Source: Thalassobius sp034670005
Lineage (GTDB): Bacteria; Pseudomonadota; Alphaproteobacteria; Rhodobacterales; Rhodobacteraceae
Length of the DNA stretch: 64,000 nucleotides
Reading direction: 5' to 3'
NCBI RefSeq assembly: GCF_034670005.1
Contig: NZ_JAXMOH010000001.1
Coordinates: forward strand, 186,001-250,000
Shown: positions 24,373 through 32,694 of the stretch, one piece after another
Position numbering within the stretch: the stretch's first letter is position 1
Layout: each line of letters begins with the position of its first letter
The notes under the pieces: generated by a model
The model's input: only the letters and a program-made list of their open reading frames with translations
What the model was told of the DNA's origin: nothing
Database searches by the model: none
Program-made: the position numbers and the translations under genes

Positions 24373-24852
24373 TCAAAGGCGGGAAAACGCCTGCGGATAG
24401 CGCAAATCGCCCGCCCTTTCCGCCATCTCGGGCCGAATCGGATAAAGCAGCGTGTTTTCTTCGGAAAACGGCGTCGACAGATTGCGCGCTGCCGCCCGGG
24501 TGAACCCGAAGCGGCGGTAATATCCCAGCGGCCCCAATACGGTGATCGCCGGTACGCCCTGCCGCCGCGCGACATCCAACCCGTGACGCACCAAAGCACT
24601 GCCCCGGCCATTGTCCTGCAAGGCGACCGCCACGGCGATGGTGCACAGGCTCCACCATCCGACCGGTTCGGGATGCGCGGCGAAGCAGATGCAGCCTATC
24701 ACCGCCCCGTCCTCTTCCATCACGAATTCGGCGGCAACATCGCCATTTTCCCGCAAGGCCTGGACCAGCCAGGGTTCGTAACTTCGGCCATAGGCTCGCC
24801 CGATCAATGTCGACACTTGATCGCGGTCGTTCCATTCAAAATATCGTATCAT
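24373..24852 (-). CDS. GNAT family N-acetyltransferase
   Basis: A 159-residue GNAT. From ATG 24852 it opens MIRYFEWNDRDQVSTLIGRA; the acetyl-CoA-binding motif is LCTIAVAVALQDNGRGSALV, with RHGLDVARRQGVPAITVLGP and YYRRFGFTRA following. The latter pattern (G-xYYxRFGF) is typical of N-acetyltransferases of the YhbS/predicted type acting on small molecules. The 12 extra codons upstream need a TTG start and look unlikely. Substrate unknown. Confidence 0.85.
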   Translation of the reverse strand: MIRYFEWNDRDQVSTLIGRAYGRSYEPWLVQALRENGDVAAEFVMEEDGAVIGCICFAAHPEPVGWWSLCTIAVAVALQDNGRGSALVRHGLDVARRQGVPAITVLGPLGYYRRFGFTRAAARNLSTPFSEENTLLYPIRPEMAERAGDLRYPQAFSRL

Positions 24853-24994
24853 TTTACTGCTCGGGCCAAGCCACCCATCACTTTTCAACCATAAGCCTCT
24901 GCCAACTCATACGGCGGAACTGAAAAAAGTTTCAGATTTCAAACCGTTATGGTAATACAACGAATGGTTGTTATTCGCAAGTGACGAAATCGCC

Positions 24995-25795
24995 TCACCG
25001 GGACCGCTGCAACACAAAAGGCGTCAAGGTCTGAGCAATAAGTCGATGATAGGCAGAACTGAGACTATTATGCGCCGCCGGCGCCTCGCCCCTGTCGAAG
25101 ACCATACCATCCAGCCCCTGCGCTGACACCCAGTGATCAGGGCCGATCCGCAACAGTTTGACCCGGTCTGTTTCCAACGGAGACAGCAGTGGCCGATCCA
25201 GCAGGTCCGCCGGGTTCAACCCGGCATCGTCCAGCCACAGCAACAGCACCGGTCGTGCAAACAGTTGCAGCACCATGTTCATCCGCTGGGTCCAGTTCTC
25301 TTGCAACCCCTGCCGCAAGACCTGAAATTTGCGCGGCGACGCCTTCTTCAGCCGGCGGATCAGGTGACCGACAAAGGCGAACTCGGTAAAATCAATCGAC
25401 GGGTAGAGCTGTTTCAGCGGCACATTGGCCTTGATGAATCGGTCATTGCGGCGCGGATGCACCGAATAGAACCTGTTCGACATGAACTGTGGCCCCATCA
25501 CCTGTAACACCACCATCTGGGCATTCCGCGCCAGCGAAATGACCGTCGGGTCCTGAATGAAGCTGTCCAGCCCGGCATTAGCGCTCCCCAGATTGAGGCA
25601 GGCCGTGCCGGTCATACCCTCAACCAGCGCCGGAAACGGTCGGGCGACGAATTTCCCATAGGTCTCAGTACTGCCCACAAAGGCAATATAGTCCCGCAGA
25701 ACCGGGCGTTCCGGCCCGCGGAATTGTAACTTCGATCTGCCGTAATGACACGGCGCATAGTCAAGCTCGGCGACTTCGCCGTCTTCGTTAAGCAT
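24995..25795 (-). CDS. DUF6473-like protein
   Basis: A 266-residue protein. Conserved-looking blocks are CHYGRSKLQFRGPERPVLRD near the N-terminus, IAFVGSTETYGKFVARPFPA, ACLNLGSANAGLDSFIQDPT, and VVLQVMGPQFMSNRFYSVHP. I recall this pattern as DUF6473 in Rhodobacterales; it has a Rossmann-like first half. ATG 25795 is the first ATG, with a purine-rich GGTGGGAG just upstream, though the longer GTG 25804 start is possible. No function is known; polysaccharide or sulfotransferase-related roles would be guesses. Confidence 0.6.
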   Translation of the reverse strand: MLNEDGEVAELDYAPCHYGRSKLQFRGPERPVLRDYIAFVGSTETYGKFVARPFPALVEGMTGTACLNLGSANAGLDSFIQDPTVISLARNAQMVVLQVMGPQFMSNRFYSVHPRRNDRFIKANVPLKQLYPSIDFTEFAFVGHLIRRLKKASPRKFQVLRQGLQENWTQRMNMVLQLFARPVLLLWLDDAGLNPADLLDRPLLSPLETDRVKLLRIGPDHWVSAQGLDGMVFDRGEAPAAHNSLSSAYHRLIAQTLTPFVLQRSR

Positions 25796-25956
25796 AGCTC
25801 CCACCAAAGTTTTTCAAGCCCAGTCAAAAGCTTCGGGGCAAGAAGTTGAAAAAGAACTAAACATAAAATTTGCTGTTTGCGATTTGACCGGTGTGCAGTC
25901 TTGCAGGCCCGACCCTCCCGTGACTATGGTCACAAGGGTAAATGAGGGGTGACATC

Positions 25957-26832
25957 ATGGAAATTCAGAAAATCGGCATTATCGGAGCCGGACAGATGGG
26001 CAACGGGATCGCCCATGTCATGGCTCTGGCAGGGTACGACGTTCTGCTGACCGATATCAGTCAGGATGCGCTCGACGCCGCGCTGGCGCTGGTGGCGCGC
26101 AACCTCGACCGTCAGGTCAGCCGCGACTTGATCAGCGCCGCAGACAAAGACGCCACGATGGCGCGGATCGGCACCACGCTGACGCTGACCGATCTGGGCC
26201 AGACCGACCTGATCATCGAAGCGGCCACCGAACGCGAAACCGTCAAACAAGCGATTTTTGACGAATTGCTGCCGCATCTGCAACCGCACACGATCCTGAC
26301 CTCGAACACCTCGTCGATTTCGATCACCCGTCTGGCCAGCCGCACCGACCGGCCGGAAAAATTCATGGGATTCCATTTCATGAACCCGGTGCCGTTGATG
26401 AAACTGGTCGAACTGATCCGTGGCATCGCCACCGATGAACCGACCTACAAAGCCTGTCTCGGCGTGGTCGAACGGCTGGGCAAAACCGCTGCCAGCGCCG
26501 AAGATTTCCCCGCCTTCATCGTCAACCGGATTCTGGTGCCGATGATCAACGAAGCGGTCTATACGCTCTACGAAGGCGTCGGCAACGTGAAGTCGATCGA
26601 CGAATCGATGAAACTGGGCGCCAACCACCCGATGGGGCCGCTGGAACTGGCCGATTTCATCGGGCTCGATACCTGCCTCGCGATCATGAACGTTCTGCAT
26701 GACGGGCTGGCCGATACCAAATACCGGCCTTGTCCGCTGCTGGTGAAATATGTCGAAGCGGGCTGGCTTGGCCGTAAATCGGGCCGTGGTTTTTACGATT
26801 ATCGCGGCGACACCCCGGTGCCGACTCGCTAA
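25957..26832 (+). CDS. hbd: 3-hydroxybutyryl-CoA dehydrogenase
   Basis: A 291-residue NAD(P)-dependent enzyme that interconverts acetoacetyl-CoA and 3-hydroxybutyryl-CoA. ATG 25957 follows GAGGGG and starts MEIQKIGIIGAGQMGNGIAH, the dinucleotide-binding motif. NTSSISITRLASRTDRPEKF and GFHFMNPVPLMKLVELIRG hold the catalytic His; the C-terminal dimerisation domain has GPLELADFIGLDTCLAIMNV. It belongs to the short monofunctional family (FadB2/PaaH/Hbd). In this organism it may feed PHB metabolism or the ethylmalonyl-CoA pathway, for which mcd is also in the window. Confidence 0.93.
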   Translation: MEIQKIGIIGAGQMGNGIAHVMALAGYDVLLTDISQDALDAALALVARNLDRQVSRDLISAADKDATMARIGTTLTLTDLGQTDLIIEAATERETVKQAIFDELLPHLQPHTILTSNTSSISITRLASRTDRPEKFMGFHFMNPVPLMKLVELIRGIATDEPTYKACLGVVERLGKTAASAEDFPAFIVNRILVPMINEAVYTLYEGVGNVKSIDESMKLGANHPMGPLELADFIGLDTCLAIMNVLHDGLADTKYRPCPLLVKYVEAGWLGRKSGRGFYDYRGDTPVPTR

Positions 26833-26837
26833 TCCCA

Positions 26838-26855
26838 GGGGGCCGGGATGCCCCC
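26838..26855. terminator. GC hairpin after hbd
   Basis: GGGGGC, loop CGGGAT, GCCCCC: a perfect 6-base stem 5 bases past the hbd stop, in the gap shared with the convergent acyltransferase gene. No U tract. Confidence 0.4.
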
Positions 26856-26908
26856 AGTTAGGCCTTTAATCGGTTGAACGGCGGGTGGGTCCCCGGTCGC
26901 TCAGGTCC

Positions 26909-27787
26909 TCAGTCGCTCAGGCCCAGCGTATAGTCCCGCAGCCATGCGATGAACCCGCGCGGGTCCGAAGACAACCGCTCCATCTGGGCCGCACTCAACG
27001 GTGCGCCCACAATGGGTTTCTGCGGCCGGTTGCAACTATGCACGATCTCATGCAGCAGCAGCCCCTGGCGCAACGTTGCCGAAATCTGGTTCGCCATCTG
27101 ATACCAGCGTGAATTCTGCCCCATGAACCGGATCGGCACCACCGTGGCACCCGAACGGCGGATCAACTGCGCGGTAAACACGTTCCAATCGGCCTCGATC
27201 ACCGGGCCCATCATGGATTTTGACGATGCCACGACACCCGACGGGAATACGCTAACCACGCCGCCCTGTTTCAGATAATCCATTGCGGCGGCACGCATTT
27301 CCACGCTCTTGCGCTGCGCATCTTCCTCATGTGGGAACGGGACCGGGATCAGGTAAGACGACGCGACCTCGTCGATGCCGGTCAGCAATTCGCGGGTCAG
27401 GATGCGGTAATCGGGTCGGCGGCGGCCAATCAGTTCGGCCAGGATCATGCCATCGACCAACCCGTGCGGATGGTTGGCCACCACCACCACGGGCCCCTCG
27501 GCGGGGATGCGGTCGATCTGCTCTTGCGGGGTTTGGAAATCGATCCCCATCACGTCCAGGCAGGCACCCCAGAACGCCTGCCCCTCCGGGGAGCCCCGGC
27601 GTTCGAATTCCCGGATCATTCGCAGAATGGAAATCTTGCCCGTCATCCATTCCAGCGCCTTGATGGTCAGCGCCGTCAAAGAGCTGTCAAAGGTGCTGGC
27701 ATAGGTCAGGCTGCGCCGGTCATAGGTGGTGAAATTCACACCCTGCCCCGCTTGGCCGATCTGATGGTTGTGAGTTGAGTTCACCAC
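26909..27787 (-). CDS. lysophospholipid acyltransferase family (PlsC-like)
   Basis: A 292-residue protein with the acyltransferase segment VVVVANHPHGLVDGMILAEL (about residue 98), an H-x5-D variant of the HX4D catalytic motif like that in OlsA/hemolysin-type acyltransferases, and FPSGVV as the second acyl-phosphate-binding block. Its start is GTG 27787 or 27784; no ATG is near. The protein likely acylates a lysolipid or an ornithine/glutamine lipid, common in marine alphaproteobacteria. It lies next to the HPr gene but is unrelated in function. Confidence 0.8.
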   Translation of the reverse strand: MVNSTHNHQIGQAGQGVNFTTYDRRSLTYASTFDSSLTALTIKALEWMTGKISILRMIREFERRGSPEGQAFWGACLDVMGIDFQTPQEQIDRIPAEGPVVVVANHPHGLVDGMILAELIGRRRPDYRILTRELLTGIDEVASSYLIPVPFPHEEDAQRKSVEMRAAAMDYLKQGGVVSVFPSGVVASSKSMMGPVIEADWNVFTAQLIRRSGATVVPIRFMGQNSRWYQMANQISATLRQGLLLHEIVHSCNRPQKPIVGAPLSAAQMERLSSDPRGFIAWLRDYTLGLSD

Positions 27788-27824
27788 GCGCGCCCCGCAC
27801 CGTCATATTCACGCGTAATCGCGT

Positions 27825-28103
27825 TTACATTTCTTCGCCAAACCGGCCCGCGACCAACGCTTCGACAGCATCGGCAAGCGCTTCCGCATCCGGTCCGGAG
27901 GTCTGAACCTCAATAGTGGTTCCTTTGGAGGCTGCCAACATCAAAAGCCCCATAATGCTGTCGCCAGAGGCCGACATTCCGTCACGGCATACCTCTGCCG
28001 TCGCGTCAAAGCCTTCGACAACTTCCACCAATTTGGCGGAAGCACGGGCATGAAGCCCTTTTTCATTGATGATCTTGAGACGGCGAAGGGTTGTTTCGGG
28101 CAT
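27825..28103 (-). CDS. ptsH: HPr phosphocarrier protein
   Basis: A 92-residue HPr. The phosphorylated histidine is His18 in KGLHARASAK and the regulatory serine is Ser49 in GDSIMGLLML. Having both the EI-dependent histidine and the HprK-target serine in one HPr is typical of alphaproteobacteria. It is encoded right after the EIIA gene (gap 3 bases) in a PTS regulatory operon that also carries rapZ and hprK; no sugar EIIB/EIIC is seen, so it probably serves regulation rather than transport. Confidence 0.95.
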   Translation of the reverse strand: MPETTLRRLKIINEKGLHARASAKLVEVVEGFDATAEVCRDGMSASGDSIMGLLMLAASKGTTIEVQTSGPDAEALADAVEALVAGRFGEEM

Positions 28104-28106
28104 TGG

Positions 28107-28502
28107 TTATTGTGCTTTGGTTATGATTTGACTGTCGATATATTTGCGCCCGGCCTCCATCGCCGCGCGGACAGCATCTGCTACACCAAGATGACGGGAT
28201 TTGGCCAGCTTGATCAACATCGGAAGGTTGGCACCGTAAAGAATTCGGCGGTTTTCCGGCTGACAAGCCATCAAAGACAGGTTCGACGGCGACCCGCCGA
28301 ACATATCGGTCACCAGAACAACACCCTGCCCCTGATCGACGGCATCGGCGGCTTCGCAGATTTCCCGTTGTTTCTGCAGCCGGTCATGGTCGGCCGCGAT
28401 GGATATGGCACGAATACCCGATTGTGGCCCGACGACATGTTCTATCGCGGCCAGATATTCGTGGGCTAAGCCCCCATGCGCGACGATTACGATACCGATC
28501 AC
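28107..28502 (-). CDS. PTS EIIA, mannose/fructose family (regulatory)
   Basis: A 131-residue EIIA-Man domain. The phosphoacceptor is His9 (GIVIVAHGGLA), and TDMFGGSPSNLSL is the second family block. No EIIB, EIIC or EIID genes are present, so this is the lone regulatory EIIA known from alphaproteobacteria, receiving phosphate from HPr. It begins 2 bases after rapZ ends and ends 3 bases before the HPr gene, so it is inside the same operon. Confidence 0.92.
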   Translation of the reverse strand: MIGIVIVAHGGLAHEYLAAIEHVVGPQSGIRAISIAADHDRLQKQREICEAADAVDQGQGVVLVTDMFGGSPSNLSLMACQPENRRILYGANLPMLIKLAKSRHLGVADAVRAAMEAGRKYIDSQIITKAQ

Positions 28503-28504
28503 GC

Positions 28505-29455
28505 TTACCTTCCTTTATCCACATTCGCGGCCATTTCCGATGGCGTCGCCTGCAAGGCGACCTGCCTTCGTTCAAGTTCGCGATGTCTAGTTGACACTTG
28601 CCAGCCTTCATCCGCAAGGGCCTGCGCCATCTTTTCCGCAATTGCGACAGACCTGTGTTGCCCTCCGGTACAGCCAAACCCGATCGCGAAATGCGCTTTG
28701 CCCTCGTCCAGATACGCCGGTAGCAACAACCGGGCCAGATCCAGAACCTTATCAAAGAAGGGACCGGACCGGACATCTTCGGCGATATAGTCCCGAACCG
28801 CAGCGCAGCGGCCATCCAGGCTGCGCAGCGACGGGTCCCAATAGGGGTTGCGCAGGAACCGGCAGTCCAACACCATATCCATACCGCGCGGCAAGCCACG
28901 CTTGTAGGAAAATGAATTCACCGACACCGCCAGCCGCGCCCCGGTTTCCGACGAAATCAGCCGCCCGACCTCGGCGCGCAGATCGTGCGGGGTCAGATCC
29001 GAGCTGTCGATCAGAATATCCGCGCGCGTCCGGATCGGAACCAGCAGGTCCAGTTCCCGCCGCACCCCCTGTTCGGGGCCTTCGGCCGGGGCCAGCGGAT
29101 GCCGCCGCCGGGTTTCGGAAAACCGCCGCAACAAGACGTCGAACCGGCAATCGAGATACAGAAGCTCGGTTTCCAATCCCGGCGCATCGCGCAGGCTGTC
29201 CAGCGTTTCGATCAGGGCATTGACGGAAAAATCGCGGTTGCGCACATCCAGCCCGAGCACCAGATCGCGCCCCATCGGCGGATCTTCCAGCAGCCGCGGC
29301 AACAGGCTCAGCGGCAGGTTATCGATCGCCTCGAAACCCAGATCCTCCATCGTATGGATCGCGGTGGATCGCCCGGCGCCCGACGGGCCGGTGACCAGAA
29401 CAATGCGTTGCCGCACCAGACCGCCCCTGTCGGTTATGCTTTCGATCTCGCTCAT
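28505..29455 (-). CDS. rapZ: RNase adapter protein RapZ
   Basis: A 316-residue RapZ/YvcJ protein. The N-terminal P-loop (TGPSGAGRSTAIHTMEDLGF, residues about 22-41) and the motif DIRNRDF-like LDVRNRDF are intact. The C-terminal domain has FSYKRGLPRGMDMVLDCRFL and FGCTGGQHRSVAIAE. In E. coli it guides RNase E to GlmZ sRNA; in alphaproteobacteria its target is less clear. It lies between hprK and EIIA with gaps of 2-3 bases, suggesting it is part of the PTS signalling chain. Confidence 0.94.
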   Translation of the reverse strand: MSEIESITDRGGLVRQRIVLVTGPSGAGRSTAIHTMEDLGFEAIDNLPLSLLPRLLEDPPMGRDLVLGLDVRNRDFSVNALIETLDSLRDAPGLETELLYLDCRFDVLLRRFSETRRRHPLAPAEGPEQGVRRELDLLVPIRTRADILIDSSDLTPHDLRAEVGRLISSETGARLAVSVNSFSYKRGLPRGMDMVLDCRFLRNPYWDPSLRSLDGRCAAVRDYIAEDVRSGPFFDKVLDLARLLLPAYLDEGKAHFAIGFGCTGGQHRSVAIAEKMAQALADEGWQVSTRHRELERRQVALQATPSEMAANVDKGR

Positions 29456-29458
29456 CGC

Positions 29459-29908
29459 TCAATCCCGTTTGACTGCCTTGAGATAGTGCAGAATCGCCGC
29501 TGGAAAATGCTGCGCCTGCACATTGTGCAGCAAAGGCCGGGCAAGGCCCAGCACCGTCAGGCTTTTTTCTTGCGGCAGACGTTCGGTTTCTGTCCGGTCC
29601 AGATCAATCCATAGAACCGCCTCGGCCGGGCCTTGCGGTTCGACCGACAGGATGCCGACATATCGCGCCTCGATCCGGCCGCGTATCGCGCCCGGCGCAT
29701 CGGCCCAGATGACATCGTCTTCGCGCCACAAACAGGTCCGGTCATCGGCCACCAATCCCGCTCCCAGCGCCATCAACTGCAGCGCCAGCCCGGATTTACC
29801 GGCCCCGGCCCGCCCGGTGATCACCGCCGCGCGCCCGTTCAGCACCACAGTGGTCGCATGAAGGATCAGGCAGTCTTGGTCATTTGGCCTGTCGGCGGGT
29901 CGCGCCAC
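29459..29908 (-). CDS. hprK: HPr kinase/phosphorylase, short alphaproteobacterial form
   Basis: About 149 residues, only the C-terminal catalytic domain of HprK, as usual in alphaproteobacteria. The Walker A motif is ITGRAGAGKSGLALQLMALG; LVADDRTCLW carries the conserved acidic pair, and PGAIRGRIEARYVGIL matches the capping segment. It phosphorylates HPr on the serine. The start is uncertain: GTG 29908 lies just after the chvG stop, while ATG 29968 and 29962 would overlap chvG by about 50 bases. The catalytic core begins at about 29880 in any case. Confidence 0.88.
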   Translation of the reverse strand: MARPADRPNDQDCLILHATTVVLNGRAAVITGRAGAGKSGLALQLMALGAGLVADDRTCLWREDDVIWADAPGAIRGRIEARYVGILSVEPQGPAEAVLWIDLDRTETERLPQEKSLTVLGLARPLLHNVQAQHFPAAILHYLKAVKRD

Positions 29909-29909
29909 C

Positions 29910-31625
29910 TCAGACCGGCAGGCCGACGACAAAGCGCGCACCCAGCGGTTCCGACGTTGCATCGGCATCGGTCGGGCGGATATTTTCGGCCCAGATCACG
30001 CCGCCATGGGCCTCGATGATCTGCTTCGAAATCGCCAGCCCCAGACCGGAATTATTGCCGAACTGGTTCTCGGGCCGTTCCGAATAGAACCGCTTGAACA
30101 CCTTGGTCAACGCCTCTTCGGGAATGCCCGGACCGGTATCTTCGACCACCACCAGAACCCGGTTTTCCCGCTTGCGGGCCCAGACGCGGATCGCATCGCC
30201 TTCTTCGCAGAAACTGATCGCATTGGTAATCAGGTTGACGAAAACCTGCGCCAGACGCGCCTCCAGCCCCATGATCTCGATCGGCTGATCGGGCAGGTCA
30301 GTGATGAAATCAACGCCCTGCTCGCCCGCCTGCTGGCCCAGATATTCACCCAGATTGCCCAGCATCTTCATCAGGTCAAAGGCTTCCTGTTCTTCCTTGA
30401 CCAATTCGCTGTCCAGCCGCGACGCGTTGGAAATATCGCTGACCAGACGGTCCAGCCGGCGCACATCATGGTCGATCACATCCAGCAGCTTTTCACGCTG
30501 ATCGTCGCGCTTGGCCACCCGCAGCGTACCCACGGCCGACCGCAGACTGGCCAGCGGGTTCTTTATCTCATGCGCGACATCGGCGGCGAATTGTTCGTTG
30601 CTGTCGATCCGGTCATACAGTGCGCCCACCATGCCGCGCAGCGCCCCGGACAACCGTCCGATTTCATCTGGCCGGGCCGTCAGGTCGGGAATACGGATGC
30701 GGCCACCCGTCTTCTGTTTTCTGTCACGCGCCCCGCCCAATTCCGCAGCAGCGGCCAGATCGGCCAACGGGTTGGCGATGGTCGATGCCAGAACCAGACT
30801 CAGCCCGACCGATACCAGAATGGCGATCAGGAACATCTGCAACACGCGTTCTCGCTGCGCTCGCACCAGCATGTCGACTTCACCCGCCGCGCTGGTCAGC
30901 GCCACGACCCCAACGACCTGACCGCCCTGTTCGATCGGCGTCGCTACGGTGAAAATAGTGCCTTCAAGCGACTTCCCCATATCAATCTGGGTGCCGCTCT
31001 GCAGCGCGGTGGCGGCAGAATGTTGCGCCCGCTCCTCGATACTGGGCAGCGGCGGCAAAGCCGATTTCGGATTGAACAGGCCCGACAGCTTGGTCCACAT
31101 CCACGACAACCCGTCGGTGATCAGGGTCGGACCGGGTTCAGGCATGTCCGCAACCGGCGCGCGACCCCGTCCCTCGACGCTGGAAATCAGAGACGCGCCG
31201 GGATCAAAGACAAAAGCCTCAACTCCACTGTGCAGGTCCAGCCCCGCCAGCGTGTCAGCCACATCGACACCATCGCCCGCAATCAGGCTGACCGGCGCCC
31301 CCTTGGGCAGTTGCGCCTCGATCACATCCGCAATCAGTTCGGCCTGTGCCACCAGGGAATTGGCGCGTTCGACCGCAAAGGAATCACGCGAGGAATTCAG
31401 CAGCAGAACCCCAGCCACCAGAATGTTCAGCGCAATCAGGTTAAAGGTGATGATCTTGCGGGTCAGCGGCGACCGGTTCAGCGACAGGAACCCGCGCCGT
31501 TCCCGCCGAACGCGCAGTTCCTTGTCGATGGTGCTGTCCGGGGCAACGAAATCGTCGCCCAGCACCACGTCGCCGTTATGCCGTGACCCAGAATCCCGCA
31601 AAACTATTCCTTCAGCAAGCGCCAT
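29910..31625 (-). CDS. chvG: ChvG-type sensor histidine kinase
   Basis: A 571-residue membrane kinase of the ChvG/ExoS family, which in rhizobia senses acidity or envelope stress. Residues about 1-50 are cytoplasmic, followed by a transmembrane helix (IITFNLIALNILVAGVLLLN), a periplasmic domain of about 200 residues, a second helix (FLIAILVSVGLSLVLAS), HAMP, the H-box AADVAHEIKNPLASLRS (His about 352) and the ATPase part (NLITNAISFC, VEDTGPGIPEEAL, NSGLGLAISKQII). ATG 31625 is chosen over TTG 31631; it lies 2 bases after the chvI stop, so the two are coupled. Confidence 0.92.
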   Translation of the reverse strand: MALAEGIVLRDSGSRHNGDVVLGDDFVAPDSTIDKELRVRRERRGFLSLNRSPLTRKIITFNLIALNILVAGVLLLNSSRDSFAVERANSLVAQAELIADVIEAQLPKGAPVSLIAGDGVDVADTLAGLDLHSGVEAFVFDPGASLISSVEGRGRAPVADMPEPGPTLITDGLSWMWTKLSGLFNPKSALPPLPSIEERAQHSAATALQSGTQIDMGKSLEGTIFTVATPIEQGGQVVGVVALTSAAGEVDMLVRAQRERVLQMFLIAILVSVGLSLVLASTIANPLADLAAAAELGGARDRKQKTGGRIRIPDLTARPDEIGRLSGALRGMVGALYDRIDSNEQFAADVAHEIKNPLASLRSAVGTLRVAKRDDQREKLLDVIDHDVRRLDRLVSDISNASRLDSELVKEEQEAFDLMKMLGNLGEYLGQQAGEQGVDFITDLPDQPIEIMGLEARLAQVFVNLITNAISFCEEGDAIRVWARKRENRVLVVVEDTGPGIPEEALTKVFKRFYSERPENQFGNNSGLGLAISKQIIEAHGGVIWAENIRPTDADATSEPLGARFVVGLPV

Positions 31626-31627
31626 GA

Positions 31628-32329
31628 TCAATCTTCGTTATAGCGATACCCAATGCCGTAGAGGGTCTCAATCGCGGAAAATTCAGGATCGGCCGTGCGC
31701 ATTTTCTTGCGCAGCCGCTTGATATGGCTGTCGATCGTGCGGTCATCGACATAGACCTGATCGTCATAGGCCACATCCATCAACTGATCGCGCGATTTCA
31801 CGAAACCGGGCCGCTGTGCCAGCGCCTGCAACAGCAGGAATTCGGTCACGGTCAGCGACACGTCGTTGCCTTTCCAACTGACCGAATGGCGCAGCGGGTC
31901 CATCCGCAATTCGCCGCGTTCGATCACCTTGGTTTCTTCGGTTTCAGTCACTTCATTGCCCGCCATCACATCCTGACGGCGCAACAGCGCGCGGATGCGT
32001 TCGACCAGCAGGCGCTGCGAAAACGGCTTCTTGACGTAATCGTCGGCGCCCATGCGCAAGCCCAGAACCTCGTCGATCTCGTCGTCCTTGGAGGTCAGGA
32101 AGATCACCGGCATCTGGGTTTTCTGGCGCAGCCGCTGCAACAGGTCCATCCCGTCCATACGCGGCATTTTAATATCCAGAACGGCCATATCCGGCAGTTT
32201 GCGATTGAACGCATCCAGCGCGGATTGCCCGTCATTATAGGTTTCGACCTCGAACCCCTCTGCCTCAAGAGTCATGGCCACCGATGTCAGGATATTCCTG
32301 TCATCGTCCACAAGGGCGATCTTCGACAT
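31628..32329 (-). CDS. chvI: ChvI-type response regulator
   Basis: A 233-residue OmpR-class regulator. The receiver starts MSKIALVDDDRNILTSVAMT, with phospho-acceptor Asp52 in LDIKMPRMDG and Lys in LTSKDDEIDEV. The winged-helix DNA-binding half has SLTVTEFLLLQALAQRPGFV and DDRTIDSHIKRLRKKMR. The start at 32329 gives the family N-terminus; the 23 extra upstream codons do not. It pairs with chvG and is divergent from pckA, an order conserved in rhizobia, where ChvGI and pckA are physiologically linked. Confidence 0.93.
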   Translation of the reverse strand: MSKIALVDDDRNILTSVAMTLEAEGFEVETYNDGQSALDAFNRKLPDMAVLDIKMPRMDGMDLLQRLRQKTQMPVIFLTSKDDEIDEVLGLRMGADDYVKKPFSQRLLVERIRALLRRQDVMAGNEVTETEETKVIERGELRMDPLRHSVSWKGNDVSLTVTEFLLLQALAQRPGFVKSRDQLMDVAYDDQVYVDDRTIDSHIKRLRKKMRTADPEFSAIETLYGIGYRYNED

Positions 32330-32523
32330 AGGATAATTCCTTTTACTGCTCTTATTGCCTATTTTTTTCTTCATTATGCCCAAATTTCCCCTTGGCAATC
32401 AATCGGAAACTGCGAATCACCCCCTTGCCCCCCAAGATTTAGCGGTAATTTCCTCAACCAATGGCTAATTTGCCTCACATCTGGGATTCACGACCGGACA
32501 GAAACAGGGGATTTTCGCCGTGA

Positions 32524-32553
32524 TTGCGCTAACCTTTGAGTGGTTGCGCTAAC
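32524..32553. promoter_or_regulatory. tandem TTGCGCTAAC repeats in the chvI-pckA gap
   Basis: Two identical 10-base repeats, TTGCGCTAAC, at 32524-32533 and 32544-32553, start exactly 20 bases apart, i.e. on the same face of the helix. Extended by one base, the second copy (GTTGCGCTAAC) has matching GTT/AAC ends like LacI-family operators. The repeats lie about 140 bases before pckA, in a 365-base gap that otherwise holds a poly-T/AT-rich stretch near chvI and a GC-rich leader with CGGG/CCCG pairing near 32610. Candidate operator for a gluconeogenesis regulator such as the PckR/CceR type. Confidence 0.5.
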
Positions 32554-32694
32554 TGCGTAAAAGCGTCCTGTTCCTTCATGGAAACGTCATGTTAAGAGGC
32601 CGGTATCGGGTGCAGCGCCCGGTCGGGTCCGGAAGAGGAGTTCGGGGTCCGTAGGCAACCGCCGCCCAACGCGCGGCTACAGGAGCTTGGCAAT

